A stretch of DNA of 64,000 nucleotides from Escherichia coli DSM 30083 = JCM 1649 = ATCC 11775 (GTDB lineage Bacteria > Pseudomonadota > Gammaproteobacteria > Enterobacterales > Enterobacteriaceae). Below the pieces are notes generated by a model, which was not told the DNA's origin, ran no database searches, and was given only the letters and a program-made list of their open reading frames with translations. The stretch covers positions 2,852,001-2,916,000 of the forward strand of contig NZ_CP033092.2 in NCBI RefSeq assembly GCF_003697165.2, read 5' to 3'. Position 1 is the first letter of the stretch. Every line of letters starts with the position of its first letter. Both the position numbers and the translations under genes were made by a program. Below, in pieces: positions 22,198 through 29,870 of this stretch.

Positions 22198-22309
22198 ATT
22201 CACTATCGCCACTTTTATTGGCGATGAAAAGATGTTTCGTGAGGCCGTCGACGCTTATAAAAAATGGATATTAATACTGAAACTGAGATCAAGCAAAAGC
22301 ATTCACTAA
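22166..22309 (+). CDS. kil: Kil, FtsZ inhibitor
   Basis: 47 residues, nearly identical to lambda Kil. It begins MDQTIMAIQTKFTIATFIGD and ends ILILKLRSSKSIH. It stops host division by blocking FtsZ ring formation and contributes to killing after induction. Overlaps cIII in another frame. Confidence 0.96.
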   Translation: MDQTIMAIQTKFTIATFIGDEKMFREAVDAYKKWILILKLRSSKSIH

Positions 22310-22384
22310 CCCCCTTTCCTGTTTTCCTAATCAGCCTGGCATTTCGCGGGCGATATTTTCACAGCCATTTTCAGGAGTTCAGCC

Positions 22385-22681
22385 ATGAACGCTTATTACA
22401 TTCAGGATCGTCTTGAGGCTCAGAGCTGGGCGCGTCACTACCAGCAGATCGCCCGTGAAGAGAAAGAGGCAGAACTGGCAGACGACATGGAAAAAGGCCT
22501 GCCCCAGCACCTGTTTGAATCGCTATGCATCGATCATTTACAACGCCACGGGGCCAGCAAAAAAGCCATTACCCGTGCGTTTGATGACGATGTTGAGTTT
22601 CAGGAGCGCATGGCAGAACACATCCGGTACATAGTTGAAACCATTGCTCACCATCAGGCTGATATTGATTCAGAGGTATAA
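22385..22681 (+). CDS. gam: Gam, RecBCD inhibitor (short form)
   Basis: 98 residues equal to the short form of lambda Gam (the long form is 138). Motifs are MNAYYIQDRLEAQSWARHYQQ, HLFESLCIDHLQRHGASKKAITR and RYIVETIAHH. The dimer mimics DNA in RecBCD and protects phage ends. In lambda a longer start within kil lies in frame. Here one extra T before the ATG (TTTTCAGG at 22370-22377) puts the upstream part out of frame, so only this start is usable. GGAG precedes it. Confidence 0.95.
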   Translation: MNAYYIQDRLEAQSWARHYQQIAREEKEAELADDMEKGLPQHLFESLCIDHLQRHGASKKAITRAFDDDVEFQERMAEHIRYIVETIAHHQADIDSEV

Positions 22682-22686
22682 AACGG

Positions 22687-23472
22687 ATGAGTACAGCACT
22701 CGCAACGCTGGCAGGGAAGCTGGCTGAACGTGTCGGCATGGATTCTGTCGACCCACAGGAACTGATCACCACTCTTCGCCAGACGGCATTTAAAGGTGAT
22801 GCCAGCGATGCGCAGTTCATCGCATTGTTGATCGTCGCCAACCAGTACGGCCTTAATCCGTGGACGAAAGAAATTTACGCCTTCCCTGATAAGCAGAACG
22901 GCATTGTTCCGGTGGTGGGCGTTGATGGCTGGTCCCGCATCATCAATGAAAACCAGCAGTTTGATGGTATGGACTTTGAGCAGGACAATGAATCATGTAC
23001 ATGCCGGATTTACCGCAAAGACCGCAATCATCCGATCTGCGTTACCGAGTGGATGGATGAATGCCGCCGCGAACCATTCAAAACCCGCGAAGGCAGAGAA
23101 ATCACGGGGCCGTGGCAGTCGCATCCCAAACGGATGTTACGGCATAAAGCCATGATTCAGTGTGCCCGTCTGGCCTTCGGATTTGCTGGTATCTATGACA
23201 AGGATGAAGCCGAGCGCATTGTCGAAAATACCGCATACACTGCAGAACGTCAGCCGGAACGCGACATCACTCCGGTTAACGATGAAACCATGCAGGAGAT
23301 TAACACTCTGCTGATTGCCCTGGACAAAACATGGGATGACGACTTATTGCCGCTCTGTTCCCAGATATTTCGCCGCGACATTCGCGCATCGTCAGAACTG
23401 ACACAGGCCGAAGCAGTGAAAGCTCTTGGATTCCTGAAACAGAAAGCCACTGAGCAGAAGGTGGCAGCATGA
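22687..23472 (+). CDS. bet: Red beta single-strand annealing protein
   Basis: 261 residues, same length as lambda Bet. It forms rings and filaments on ssDNA and promotes annealing. The RecT/Bet domain covers 1-180 (FIALLIVANQYGLNPWTKEIYAFP; GVDGWSRIINEN; HPKRMLRHKAMIQCARLAFG). The C-terminal part contacts Exo and SSB. It follows gam by five bases and overlaps exo by four. Confidence 0.97.
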   Translation: MSTALATLAGKLAERVGMDSVDPQELITTLRQTAFKGDASDAQFIALLIVANQYGLNPWTKEIYAFPDKQNGIVPVVGVDGWSRIINENQQFDGMDFEQDNESCTCRIYRKDRNHPICVTEWMDECRREPFKTREGREITGPWQSHPKRMLRHKAMIQCARLAFGFAGIYDKDEAERIVENTAYTAERQPERDITPVNDETMQEINTLLIALDKTWDDDLLPLCSQIFRRDIRASSELTQAEAVKALGFLKQKATEQKVAA

Positions 23473-24149
23473 CACCGGACATTATCCTGCAGCGTACCGG
23501 GATCGACGTGAGAGCTGTCGAACAGGGGGATGATGCATGGCACAAATTACGGCTCGGCGTCATCACCGCTTCAGAAGTTCACAACGTGATAGCAAAGCCC
23601 CGCTCAGGAAAGAAGTGGCCTGACATGAAAATGTCCTACTTCCACACCCTGCTGGCTGAGGTTTGCACCGGTGTGGCTCCGGAAGTTAATGCTAAGGCGC
23701 TGGCGTGGGGAAAACAGTACGAGAACGACGCCAGAACCCTGTTTGAATTCACTTCCGGCGTGAATGTTACTGAATCCCCGATCATCTATCGCGACGAAAG
23801 TATGCGCACCGCCTGCTCTCCCGATGGTTTATGCAGTGACGGCAATGGCCTTGAGCTGAAATGCCCGTTTACCTCCCGGGATTTCATGAAGTTCCGGCTC
23901 GGTGGTTTCGAGGCCATAAAGTCGGCTTACATGGCCCAGGTGCAGTACAGCATGTGGGTGACACGAAAAGATGCCTGGTACTTTGCCAACTATGACCCAC
24001 GAATGAAGCGTGAAGGCCTGCATTATGTCGTGGTTGAGCGGGATGAAAAGTACATGGCGAGTTTTGACGAGATGGTGCCGGAGTTCATCGAAAAAATGGA
24101 CGAAGCACTGGCTGAAATTGGTTTTGTATTTGGAGAGCAATGGCGATGA
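23469..24149 (+). CDS. exo: Red alpha 5'-3' exonuclease
   Basis: 226 residues, the size of lambda Exo, a trimeric ring exonuclease making 3' tails for Bet. The PD-(D/E)XK core shows TACSPDGLCSDGNGLELKCPF (in pieces: SPDGL with Asp119, then LELKCP with Glu129 and Lys131). GVITASEVHNVIAKPRSG is the N-terminal signature. It partners Bet in the overlapping upstream gene. Confidence 0.97.
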   Translation: MTPDIILQRTGIDVRAVEQGDDAWHKLRLGVITASEVHNVIAKPRSGKKWPDMKMSYFHTLLAEVCTGVAPEVNAKALAWGKQYENDARTLFEFTSGVNVTESPIIYRDESMRTACSPDGLCSDGNGLELKCPFTSRDFMKFRLGGFEAIKSAYMAQVQYSMWVTRKDAWYFANYDPRMKREGLHYVVVERDEKYMASFDEMVPEFIEKMDEALAEIGFVFGEQWR

Positions 24150-24328
24150 CCCATCCTCACGATAATATCCGGGTAGGCGCGATCACTTTCGTCTACTCCG
24201 TTACAAAGCGAGGCTGGGTATTTCACGGTCTTTCTGTTATCCGAAATCCGCTGAAAGCCCAGCGGCTGGCTGAGGAGATAAATAATAAACGGGGGGCGGT
24301 ATGCACAAAGCATCTCCTGTTGAGTTAA
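24146..24328 (+). CDS. orf60a: Lambda Orf60a homologue
   Basis: 60 residues, nearly identical to lambda Orf60a: MTHPHDNIRVGAITFVYSVT, GWVFHGLSVIRNPLKAQRLAEE and GAVCTKHLLLS. Start overlaps the exo stop by four bases. Function is not established. It belongs to the exo-xis block whose products influence early development and host cell cycle in lambda. Confidence 0.9.
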   Translation: MTHPHDNIRVGAITFVYSVTKRGWVFHGLSVIRNPLKAQRLAEEINNKRGAVCTKHLLLS

Positions 24329-24492
24329 GAACGAGTATTGATTTGGCACATAGCCTTGCTCAAATTGGAGTCAGGTTTGTGCCAATACCAGCAGAAACAG
24401 ACGAAGAATTTCATACGTTAGCCACATCCCTTTCACAAAAGCTGGAAATGATGGTGGCGAAAGCAGAAGCAGATGAGAGAGACCAGGTATGA
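24301..24492 (+). CDS. orf63: Lambda Orf63 homologue
   Basis: 63 residues as in lambda. A helical protein (SIDLAHSLAQIGVRFVPIPAETDEEFHTL in two helices, then SLSQKLEMMVAKAEADERD). Lambda Orf63 has been linked to lysis-lysogeny balance. It overlaps both neighbours. Confidence 0.9.
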   Translation: MHKASPVELRTSIDLAHSLAQIGVRFVPIPAETDEEFHTLATSLSQKLEMMVAKAEADERDQV

Positions 24493-24572
24493 CAACCACT
24501 GAATGCATTTTTCTGGCAGCGGGCTTCATATTCTGTGTGCTTATGCTTGCCGACATGGGGCTTGTTCAGTGA
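24489..24572 (+). CDS. Single-helix membrane peptide (27 aa)
   Basis: Starts MTTTECIFLAAGFIFCVLML and ends ADMGLVQ, one predicted membrane helix. It overlaps the orf63 stop (ATGA) and the next GTG start. The same mini-ORF occurs in lambdoid relatives as recalled. Role unknown. Confidence 0.62.
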   Translation: MTTTECIFLAAGFIFCVLMLADMGLVQ

Positions 24573-24780
24573 CACCTCAGCAAGAAAACGCCCTTCGCAG
24601 CATTGCCCGTCAGGCTAATTCTGAAATCAAAAAAGTCAGACAGCAGTTTCCAAAAACGTCAATGACATTTGCCGTAGCGTACTGAAGAAGCACCGCGAAA
24701 CGGTAACGCTGAAGGGATTCACACCGACTCATTTAAGCCTGGCAATCGGCATGTTAAACGGCGTCTTTAAGGAACGATGA
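24569..24780 (+). pseudogene. Early-left phage gene split by one-base shift
   Basis: From GTG 24569 the frame reads TPQQENALRSIARQANSEIKK and then goes out of the conserved frame, stopping near 24684. The other frame stays open after an A-run (six A at about 24629-24634) with SQTAVSKNVNDICRSVLKKH and TPTHLSLAIGMLNGVFKER, ending at TGA 24778-24780. Adding one A would give a continuous 70-residue protein. Total length 212 bases is one short of a multiple of three. It is either a one-base deletion or a slippage-dependent gene. Confidence 0.7.
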
Positions 24781-24782
24781 AC

Positions 24783-24872
24783 ATGAAAAGCAAAATTATC
24801 AGGGAGCTACAGGCTCCTTTTTTATTGTTCGCATTCACCCTCAAGCGTATTAACCAACAGTTCAGGGATTAA
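24783..24872 (+). CDS. Small basic ORF carrying a terminator hairpin (29 aa)
   Basis: MKSKIIRELQAPFLLFAFTL followed by KRINQQFRD. It lies two bases after the preceding gene's stop. Its mRNA contains a hairpin GGAGC-CTACAG-GCTCC with T6 (24803-24823). That could be a real terminator in the PL operon, in which case the peptide is only made when polymerase reads through. Translation is uncertain. Confidence 0.4.
   Translation: MKSKIIRELQAPFLLFAFTLKRINQQFRD
24802..24823 (+). terminator. Intrinsic terminator in PL operon
   Basis: GGAGC (24803-24807), loop, GCTCC (24813-24817), T6. It lies inside a 29-codon frame. N-modified polymerase would pass it. Confidence 0.65.
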
Positions 24873-24878
24873 TGAAAG

Positions 24879-25100
24879 ATGGCAGACATCATTGATTCAG
24901 CATCAGAAATAGAAGAATTACAGCGCAACACAGCAATAAAAATGCGCCGCCTGAACTACCTGGCTGTATCTGCCACTCATTGTTGTGAGTGTGGCGATCC
25001 GATAGATGAACGAAGACGCCTGGCCGTTCAGGGTTGTCGGACTTGCGCCAGTTGCCAGCAAGATCTGGAGCTTATCCGCAAACAAAGGGGGATTAAGTGA
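24879..25100 (+). CDS. TraR/DksA-type zinc-finger protein
   Basis: 73 residues. N-terminal coiled helix (ASEIEELQRNTAIKMRRL) and a four-Cys zinc finger C-x2-C-x17-C-x2-C (CCECGDPIDERRR ... GCRTCASCQ). This is the TraR size class, which can bind RNA polymerase through the secondary channel and mimic DksA/ppGpp effects. Frequent in the exo-xis region of lambdoid phages. Its stop region overlaps the next gene start. Confidence 0.86.
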   Translation: MADIIDSASEIEELQRNTAIKMRRLNYLAVSATHCCECGDPIDERRRLAVQGCRTCASCQQDLELIRKQRGIK

Positions 25101-25426
25101 TGGCTAACCTGCAACTTGCTGTTAAAAGTGAATACTTCGATGCCATGATTCGCGGAGAGAAAACGGAAGAGTATCGCTTGTGTAATGACTACTGGAATAA
25201 GCGAATTATGTTCCGGGAATATGACCGCCTGATTATCACAAAGGGATATCCGAAGCGCGACGATTCCAGTCGCAGAATTGATGTTCCGTATGACGGATAT
25301 GAAGTGAAGACAATCACACATCCGCACTTTGGCGATAAACCGGTAAAGGTGTTCGCTATAAAGGTGAATATCAGCACTGAATATCAATCCGCACAACACA
25401 AGGTCAAGAATGTTCAGAGTGATTGA
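25100..25426 (+). CDS. ASCH-like DUF3850 protein
   Basis: 108 residues from ATG 25100 (a GTG one codon earlier is possible). The pattern LAVKSEYFDAMIRGEKTEEYR, then DRLIITKGYPKRDD and VKVFAIKV, fits the ASCH/DUF3850 fold thought to bind RNA or modified nucleotides. Phage copies are widespread but uncharacterised. Overlaps both neighbours, so it is part of the leftward operon. Confidence 0.82.
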   Translation: MANLQLAVKSEYFDAMIRGEKTEEYRLCNDYWNKRIMFREYDRLIITKGYPKRDDSSRRIDVPYDGYEVKTITHPHFGDKPVKVFAIKVNISTEYQSAQHKVKNVQSD

Positions 25427-25649
25427 CCCTAACACCTGGTACGTCGACCACCACGGCACTCCCTGCAAAATCCTGCGTTCTACCCACAACAAAGTTCACT
25501 ACATCCGAAAAGGCAGAACATGTATCGCCAGCATGTTCCGCTTTAATCATGACTTTGAACCTGTGAATAAAGCTGATGCAGATCGGATAGCAGAAGAGAT
25601 CGAAACGGCAGAACACATTAAGAAGTTACGTGACATGCGCAGGAAATAG
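25410..25649 (+). CDS. DUF4222-type phage protein
   Basis: 79 residues. MFRVIDPNTWYVDHHGTPCK, then ILRSTHNKVHYIRKGRTCIASMFRFNHDFEPV and a charged C-terminal helix. It looks like the DUF4222 family of small beta-rich phage proteins just upstream of xis. Function unknown. No membrane segment. Confidence 0.8.
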   Translation: MFRVIDPNTWYVDHHGTPCKILRSTHNKVHYIRKGRTCIASMFRFNHDFEPVNKADADRIAEEIETAEHIKKLRDMRRK

Positions 25650-25788
25650 AAAAATTGATAAATTCAATACTGCATTTCTCAGCATTAAATTTATCTCTAT
25701 GACCAGTCAAGAGATGTACCTGCCATGAGCTTAATATCATGTCAGATATATCGGTCACAAACTCCCTCAGCAGCTAAGAGGAGGACAA

Positions 25789-26025
25789 ATGTCTCGACTA
25801 ATCACTTTACAGGACTGGGCTAAAGAAGAATTTGGGGACTTAGCACCAAGTGAGCGAGTTCTGAAAAAATACGCGCAAGGGAAAATGATGGCCCCACCCG
25901 CTATAAAAGTTGGTCGCTACTGGATGATTGACCGAAATTCCCGTTTTGTAGGAACGCTTGCAGAACCGCAACTCCCAATAAACGCAAACCCAAAACTCCA
26001 AAGGATAATCGCTGATGGCTGCTAG
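25789..26025 (+). CDS. xis: Excisionase Xis (phage 21 type)
   Basis: 78 residues. Winged-helix excisionase: ITLQDWAKEEFGDLAPSERVLKKYA at the N-terminus, PPAIKVGRYWMID for the wing. This is the size class of phage 21 and e14 Xis. It binds and bends attP-arm DNA and directs integrase to excise. AGAGGAGG lies ahead of the ATG. Its end overlaps int by 11 bases. Confidence 0.9.
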   Translation: MSRLITLQDWAKEEFGDLAPSERVLKKYAQGKMMAPPAIKVGRYWMIDRNSRFVGTLAEPQLPINANPKLQRIIADGC

Positions 26026-27157
26026 ACCCCGATCTCACAAAATCTCTATACCCAATTTATATTGCAAATTAGATAAGCGAACCGGAAAGGTATATTGGCA
26101 ATACAAACATCCACTATCCGGTCGTTTTCATAGCTTAGGAACTGATGAGAATGAAGCAAAACAAGTTGCTACTGAAGCAAATACCATTATTGCTGAACAA
26201 CGTACCAGACAAATATTAAGCGTCAATGAGCGTCTGGAAAGAATGAAAGGCAGGCGCTCAGACATTACGGTGACAGAATGGCTTGATAAATATATTTCTA
26301 TCCAAGAGGACAGGCTGCAACATAATGAACTAAGACCCAACTCCTATCGGCAAAAAGGCAAACCCATTCGTCTTTTCCGTGAGCATTGTGGAATGCAACA
26401 CCTCAAGGATATTACCGCACTTGATATTGCCGAAATAATTGATGCTGTAAAGGCTGAAGGTCATAACAGGATGGCGCAAGTCGTGAGAATGGTGTTGATC
26501 GACGTCTTCAAAGAAGCACAACACGCAGGACATGTTCCGCCAGGATTTAACCCAGCGCAGGCAACAAAACAACCACGAAATCGAGTAAACCGCCAAAGAT
26601 TGTCACTGCCCGAATGGCAGGCAATATTTGACAGCGTAAGCAGACGGCAGCCCTATTTAAAATGCGGCATGCTACTTGCTCTTGTTACTGGACAACGTTT
26701 AGGCGATATCTGCAATTTGAAATTCTCTGATATATGGGACGACATGTTGCACATTACTCAGGAAAAAACCGGTTCAAAACTTGCTATTCCGCTTAACCTG
26801 AAATGCGATGCTCTGAATATTACCCTTCGTGAAGTTATATCTCAGTGCAGGGATGCTGTTGTTAGTAAATATCTGGTCCATTACCGTCACACTACCTCTC
26901 AAGCAAACAGAGGAGACCAGGTTTCTGCGAATACTCTGACAACGGCTTTTAAAAAGGCCCGGGAAAAATGTGGCATAAAATGGGAGCAAGGAACTGCGCC
27001 CACATTTCATGAGCAGCGATCTCTGTCAGAACGGTTATATCGGGAACAGGGTCTGGATACGCAAAAGTTGTTAGGCCATAAATCCAGAAAAATGACCGAC
27101 CGATACAATGATGATCGTGGTAAAGACTGGATTATCGTAGATATCAAAACAGCATAG
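26015..27157 (+). CDS. int: Tyrosine integrase (icd-specific)
   Basis: 380 residues. N-terminal arm-binding domain (about 1-65), core-binding domain (about 85-180) and catalytic domain with Arg228 (TGQRLGD), Lys251, His332 and Arg335 (HEQR), His355 (LGHK) and Tyr364 (MTDRYND). The residue set is complete, so it should be active. Related to lambda Int but longer, like the phage 21 family. It lies next to icd with only about 110 bases between int stop and icd stop, which identifies the integration target. GCTGATGG overlaps xis. Confidence 0.95.
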   Translation: MAARPRSHKISIPNLYCKLDKRTGKVYWQYKHPLSGRFHSLGTDENEAKQVATEANTIIAEQRTRQILSVNERLERMKGRRSDITVTEWLDKYISIQEDRLQHNELRPNSYRQKGKPIRLFREHCGMQHLKDITALDIAEIIDAVKAEGHNRMAQVVRMVLIDVFKEAQHAGHVPPGFNPAQATKQPRNRVNRQRLSLPEWQAIFDSVSRRQPYLKCGMLLALVTGQRLGDICNLKFSDIWDDMLHITQEKTGSKLAIPLNLKCDALNITLREVISQCRDAVVSKYLVHYRHTTSQANRGDQVSANTLTTAFKKAREKCGIKWEQGTAPTFHEQRSLSERLYREQGLDTQKLLGHKSRKMTDRYNDDRGKDWIIVDIKTA

Positions 27158-27167
27158 AAAATAGCCA

Positions 27168-27203
27168 GTTTTGGGGAAGGGTTTTGGGGAAAGTTTTGGG
27201 GAA
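27168..27203. repeat. Three GTTTTGGGGAA repeats beside int, likely integrase arm sites
   Basis: GTTTTGGGGAA occurs at 27168-27178, 27181-27191 and 27193-27203, all in one direction, spaced 13 and 12 bases. They lie between the int stop and the icd end, where Int arm-type sites are expected. The role is inferred from position and repetition. Confidence 0.65.
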
Positions 27204-27219
27204 GATTTTACATCATCAT

Positions 27220-27249
27220 AAAACAACGGGCGTGTTATACGCCCGTTTC
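27220..27249. terminator. Terminator shared by int and icd
   Basis: ACGGGCGT (27226-27233) and ACGCCCGT (27239-27246) form a hairpin in the gap between the converging int and icd genes. T-rich sequence follows on the minus strand (TTGTTTT) and weakly on the plus. Confidence 0.8.
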
Positions 27250-27440
27250 AATATTTAACACATGTAGTGATTACATATTCTTGATGATCGCGTCACCAAA
27301 CTCTGAACATTTCAGCAGTTTAGCGCCTTCCATCAGACGTTCGAAGTCATAGGTTACGGTCTTGGCATTGATTGCGCCTTCCATACCTTTAACAATCAGG
27401 TCAGCCGCTTCAGTCCAACCCATATGGCGCAGCATCATCT
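27250..27440. other. att: Prophage-chromosome junction (att) within icd 3' end
   Basis: The prophage ends in the last part of icd. In phage 21 and e14 the phage carries a substitute 3' end of icd, so the final stretch of codons (about 55 in e14, recalled) is phage-derived. The exact crossover cannot be set because the matching copy lies beyond the left edge. Confidence 0.55.
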
Positions 27441-28521
27441 CAGCGGAGAGAATAATAGAGCCTGGGTTTACTTTGTCCTGTCCGGCATATTTCGGCGCAG
27501 TACCGTGGGTGGCTTCAAACAGGGCGCATTCGTCACCGATGTTTGCGCCAGGGGCGATACCGATACCACCAACCTGCGCTGCCAGGGCGTCAGAAATGTA
27601 GTCACCGTTCAGGTTCATACAGGCGATAACATCATATTCAGCCGGACGCAGCAGGATCTGTTGCAGGAATGCATCAGCAATCACGTCTTTAATGACGATC
27701 TCTTTGCCGGTATTCGGGTTTTTAACTTTCAGCCACGGGCCGCCGTCGATCAGTTCACCGCCAAATTCTTCACGCGCCAGTTGGTAGCCCCAGTCTTTAA
27801 ACGCGCCTTCGGTGAACTTCATGATGTTGCCTTTGTGCACCAGGGTCACAGAGTCACGATCGTTAGCAATTGCGTATTCGATCGCTGCACGAACCAGACG
27901 TTTGGTGCCTTCTTCCGAACACGGCTTAATACCGATACCGCAATGTTCCGGGAAGCGAATTTTCTTCACGCCCATCTCTTCACGCAGGAATTTAATCACT
28001 TTCTCAGCGTCGGCAGAGTCTGCTTTCCATTCGATACCCGCATAAATGTCTTCCGAGTTTTCACGGAAGATAACCATATCGGTCAGTTCAGGGTGTTTAA
28101 CCGGGCTTGGAGTGCCCTGATAGTAACGTACCGGACGCAGGCAGATGTAGAGATCCAGTTCCTGGCGCAGGGCAACGTTCAGAGAGCGAATACCGCCACC
28201 AACCGGAGTGGTCAGCGGGCCTTTAATGGCAACGCGATATTCACGAATCAGATCAAGGGTTTCAGCAGGCAACCAGACGTCCTGACCATAAACCTGTGTG
28301 GATTTTTCACCGGTGTAAATTTCCATCCAGGAGATTTTACGCTCGCCTTTATAGGCTTTCTCAACTGCAGCGTCGACCACTTTCAGCATGGCTGGGGTTA
28401 CATCTACACCGATTCCATCACCTTCAATGTAAGGGATAATCGGATTTTCAGGAACGTTGAGTTTGCCGTTTTGCAGGGTGATCTTCTTGCCTTGTGCCGG
28501 AACAACTACTTTACTTTCCAT
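27271..28521 (-). CDS. icd: Isocitrate dehydrogenase (NADP)
   Basis: 416 residues, TCA-cycle enzyme converting isocitrate to 2-oxoglutarate with NADP, cytosolic homodimer. It shows the active-site serine in IRSLNVALRQELDLY (Ser113, phosphorylated by AceK) and the metal/substrate motif NLNGDYISDALAAQVGGIGIAPGANIG (in pieces: MNLNGDYISDALAAQVG; GIAPGANIG). The C-terminus is ERLMEGAKLLKCSEFGDAII then KNM. The gene is intact although the prophage is joined at its 3' end, so attachment rebuilt it. Divergent from rluE. Confidence 0.97.
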   Translation of the reverse strand: MESKVVVPAQGKKITLQNGKLNVPENPIIPYIEGDGIGVDVTPAMLKVVDAAVEKAYKGERKISWMEIYTGEKSTQVYGQDVWLPAETLDLIREYRVAIKGPLTTPVGGGIRSLNVALRQELDLYICLRPVRYYQGTPSPVKHPELTDMVIFRENSEDIYAGIEWKADSADAEKVIKFLREEMGVKKIRFPEHCGIGIKPCSEEGTKRLVRAAIEYAIANDRDSVTLVHKGNIMKFTEGAFKDWGYQLAREEFGGELIDGGPWLKVKNPNTGKEIVIKDVIADAFLQQILLRPAEYDVIACMNLNGDYISDALAAQVGGIGIAPGANIGDECALFEATHGTAPKYAGQDKVNPGSIILSAEMMLRHMGWTEAADLIVKGMEGAINAKTVTYDFERLMEGAKLLKCSEFGDAIIKNM

Positions 28522-28692
28522 TCACCTCTCCTTCGAGCGCTACTGGTTTGCTCGTCTACCACCACGTTGCATATGCGTTTGCGTCCTGCGATACGGATGC
28601 TTTAGAGCAATTTTTTGTTAATGATTTGTAATTGGCTTGTCAATACTACCCTATTGTTTGCCGTCATGAAAGATGCGCGTTATTAGGCTATA

Positions 28693-29346
28693 ATGCGGCA
28701 ATTCATAATCTCTGAAAATACCATGCAAAAAACTTCTTTTAGAAATCACCAGGTTAAGCGATTCAGCTCGCAACGTTCTACCAGGCGTAAACCTGAAAAC
28801 CAGCCCACGCGTGTGATCCTGTTCAATAAACCCTACGATGTTCTTCCGCAGTTCACCGATGAAGCCGGACGCAAAACATTAAAAGAATTCATCCCGGTTC
28901 AGGGGGTGTATGCGGCAGGTCGTCTCGACCGCGACAGCGAAGGGTTACTGGTGCTGACCAATAACGGCGCGTTGCAGGCGCGTTTAACCCAGCCGGGTAA
29001 ACGCACCGGAAAAATCTATTATGTGCAGGTGGAAGGTATTCCCACACAAGACGCACTTGAAGCCTTGCGCAATGGCGTAACCTTAAATGATGGCCCTACC
29101 CTGCCCGCAGGCGCGGAGCTGGTTGAAGAACCCGCGTGGTTATGGCCGCGGAATCCACCAATTCGTGAGCGCAAAAGTATTCCCACCAGCTGGCTGAAGA
29201 TCACCTTATATGAGGGACGTAATCGCCAGGTGCGCCGCATGACCGCCCATGTTGGTTTCCCCACGCTGCGACTGATTCGCTATGCGATGGGGGATTACTC
29301 TTTGGATAATCTTGCCAATGGCGAATGGCGAGACGCGACAGATTAA
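28693..29346 (+). CDS. rluE: 23S rRNA pseudouridine synthase E
   Basis: 217 residues, RsuA family, modifies U2457 of 23S rRNA. The catalytic Asp is in GRLDRDSEGLLVLTNNG, with KxYYVQVEG and the RNRQVRRMTAHVG motif near the end. An alternative start at MQKTSF (28723) exists. The first ATG overlaps a perfect TATAAT (28689-28694), so if that hexamer is the promoter the transcript cannot include the first ATG. Divergent from icd. Confidence 0.94.
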   Translation: MRQFIISENTMQKTSFRNHQVKRFSSQRSTRRKPENQPTRVILFNKPYDVLPQFTDEAGRKTLKEFIPVQGVYAAGRLDRDSEGLLVLTNNGALQARLTQPGKRTGKIYYVQVEGIPTQDALEALRNGVTLNDGPTLPAGAELVEEPAWLWPRNPPIRERKSIPTSWLKITLYEGRNRQVRRMTAHVGFPTLRLIRYAMGDYSLDNLANGEWRDATD

Positions 29347-29355
29347 GGATGCAAA

Positions 29356-29817
29356 ATGTTTAAACCGCACGTTACCGTTGCCTGCGTGGTGCACGCAGAA
29401 GGCAAATTTTTAGTCGTTGAAGAGACGATTAATGGTAAAGCGTTATGGAACCAACCTGCCGGGCACCTGGAAGCCGATGAAACCTTAGTGGAAGCCGCCG
29501 CCCGTGAGCTGTGGGAAGAAACCGGCATTAGCGCGCAGCCGCAACACTTTATTCGTATGCATCAGTGGATTGCGCCGGATAAAACGCCGTTTTTGCGTTT
29601 CCTCTTTGCCATTGAGCTTGAGCAAATATGCCCGACGCAGCCTCATGACAGCGATATCGACTGCTGCCGTTGGGTCAGCGCCGAAGAAATTTTACAGGCG
29701 TCAAATCTTCGTTCGCCGCTGGTGGCGGAAAGTATTCGTTGTTATCAAAGCGGGCAACGCTATCCGCTGGAGATGATTGGCGATTTTAACTGGCCTTTTA
29801 CAAAGGGTGTCATCTAA
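29356..29817 (+). CDS. nudJ: Nudix phosphatase NudJ
   Basis: 153 residues. The Nudix box is [20 protein letters not shown] followed by TG (residues about 36-58). NudJ hydrolyses nucleoside tri- and diphosphates and HMP-PP of thiamine biosynthesis to monophosphates. It follows rluE by nine bases and is followed by mnmA, probably one operon. Confidence 0.95.
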
Positions 29818-29870
29818 AAGGCTGCGTGATAGAATACGCCGCCTTGAAGTTCAATGTCGTGAGTGATCCA

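Noticed and set aside
27424..28605. 393-codon plus-strand frame across icd
   Set aside because: It is the antisense shadow of the well-identified icd gene with no ribosome site or family resemblance.
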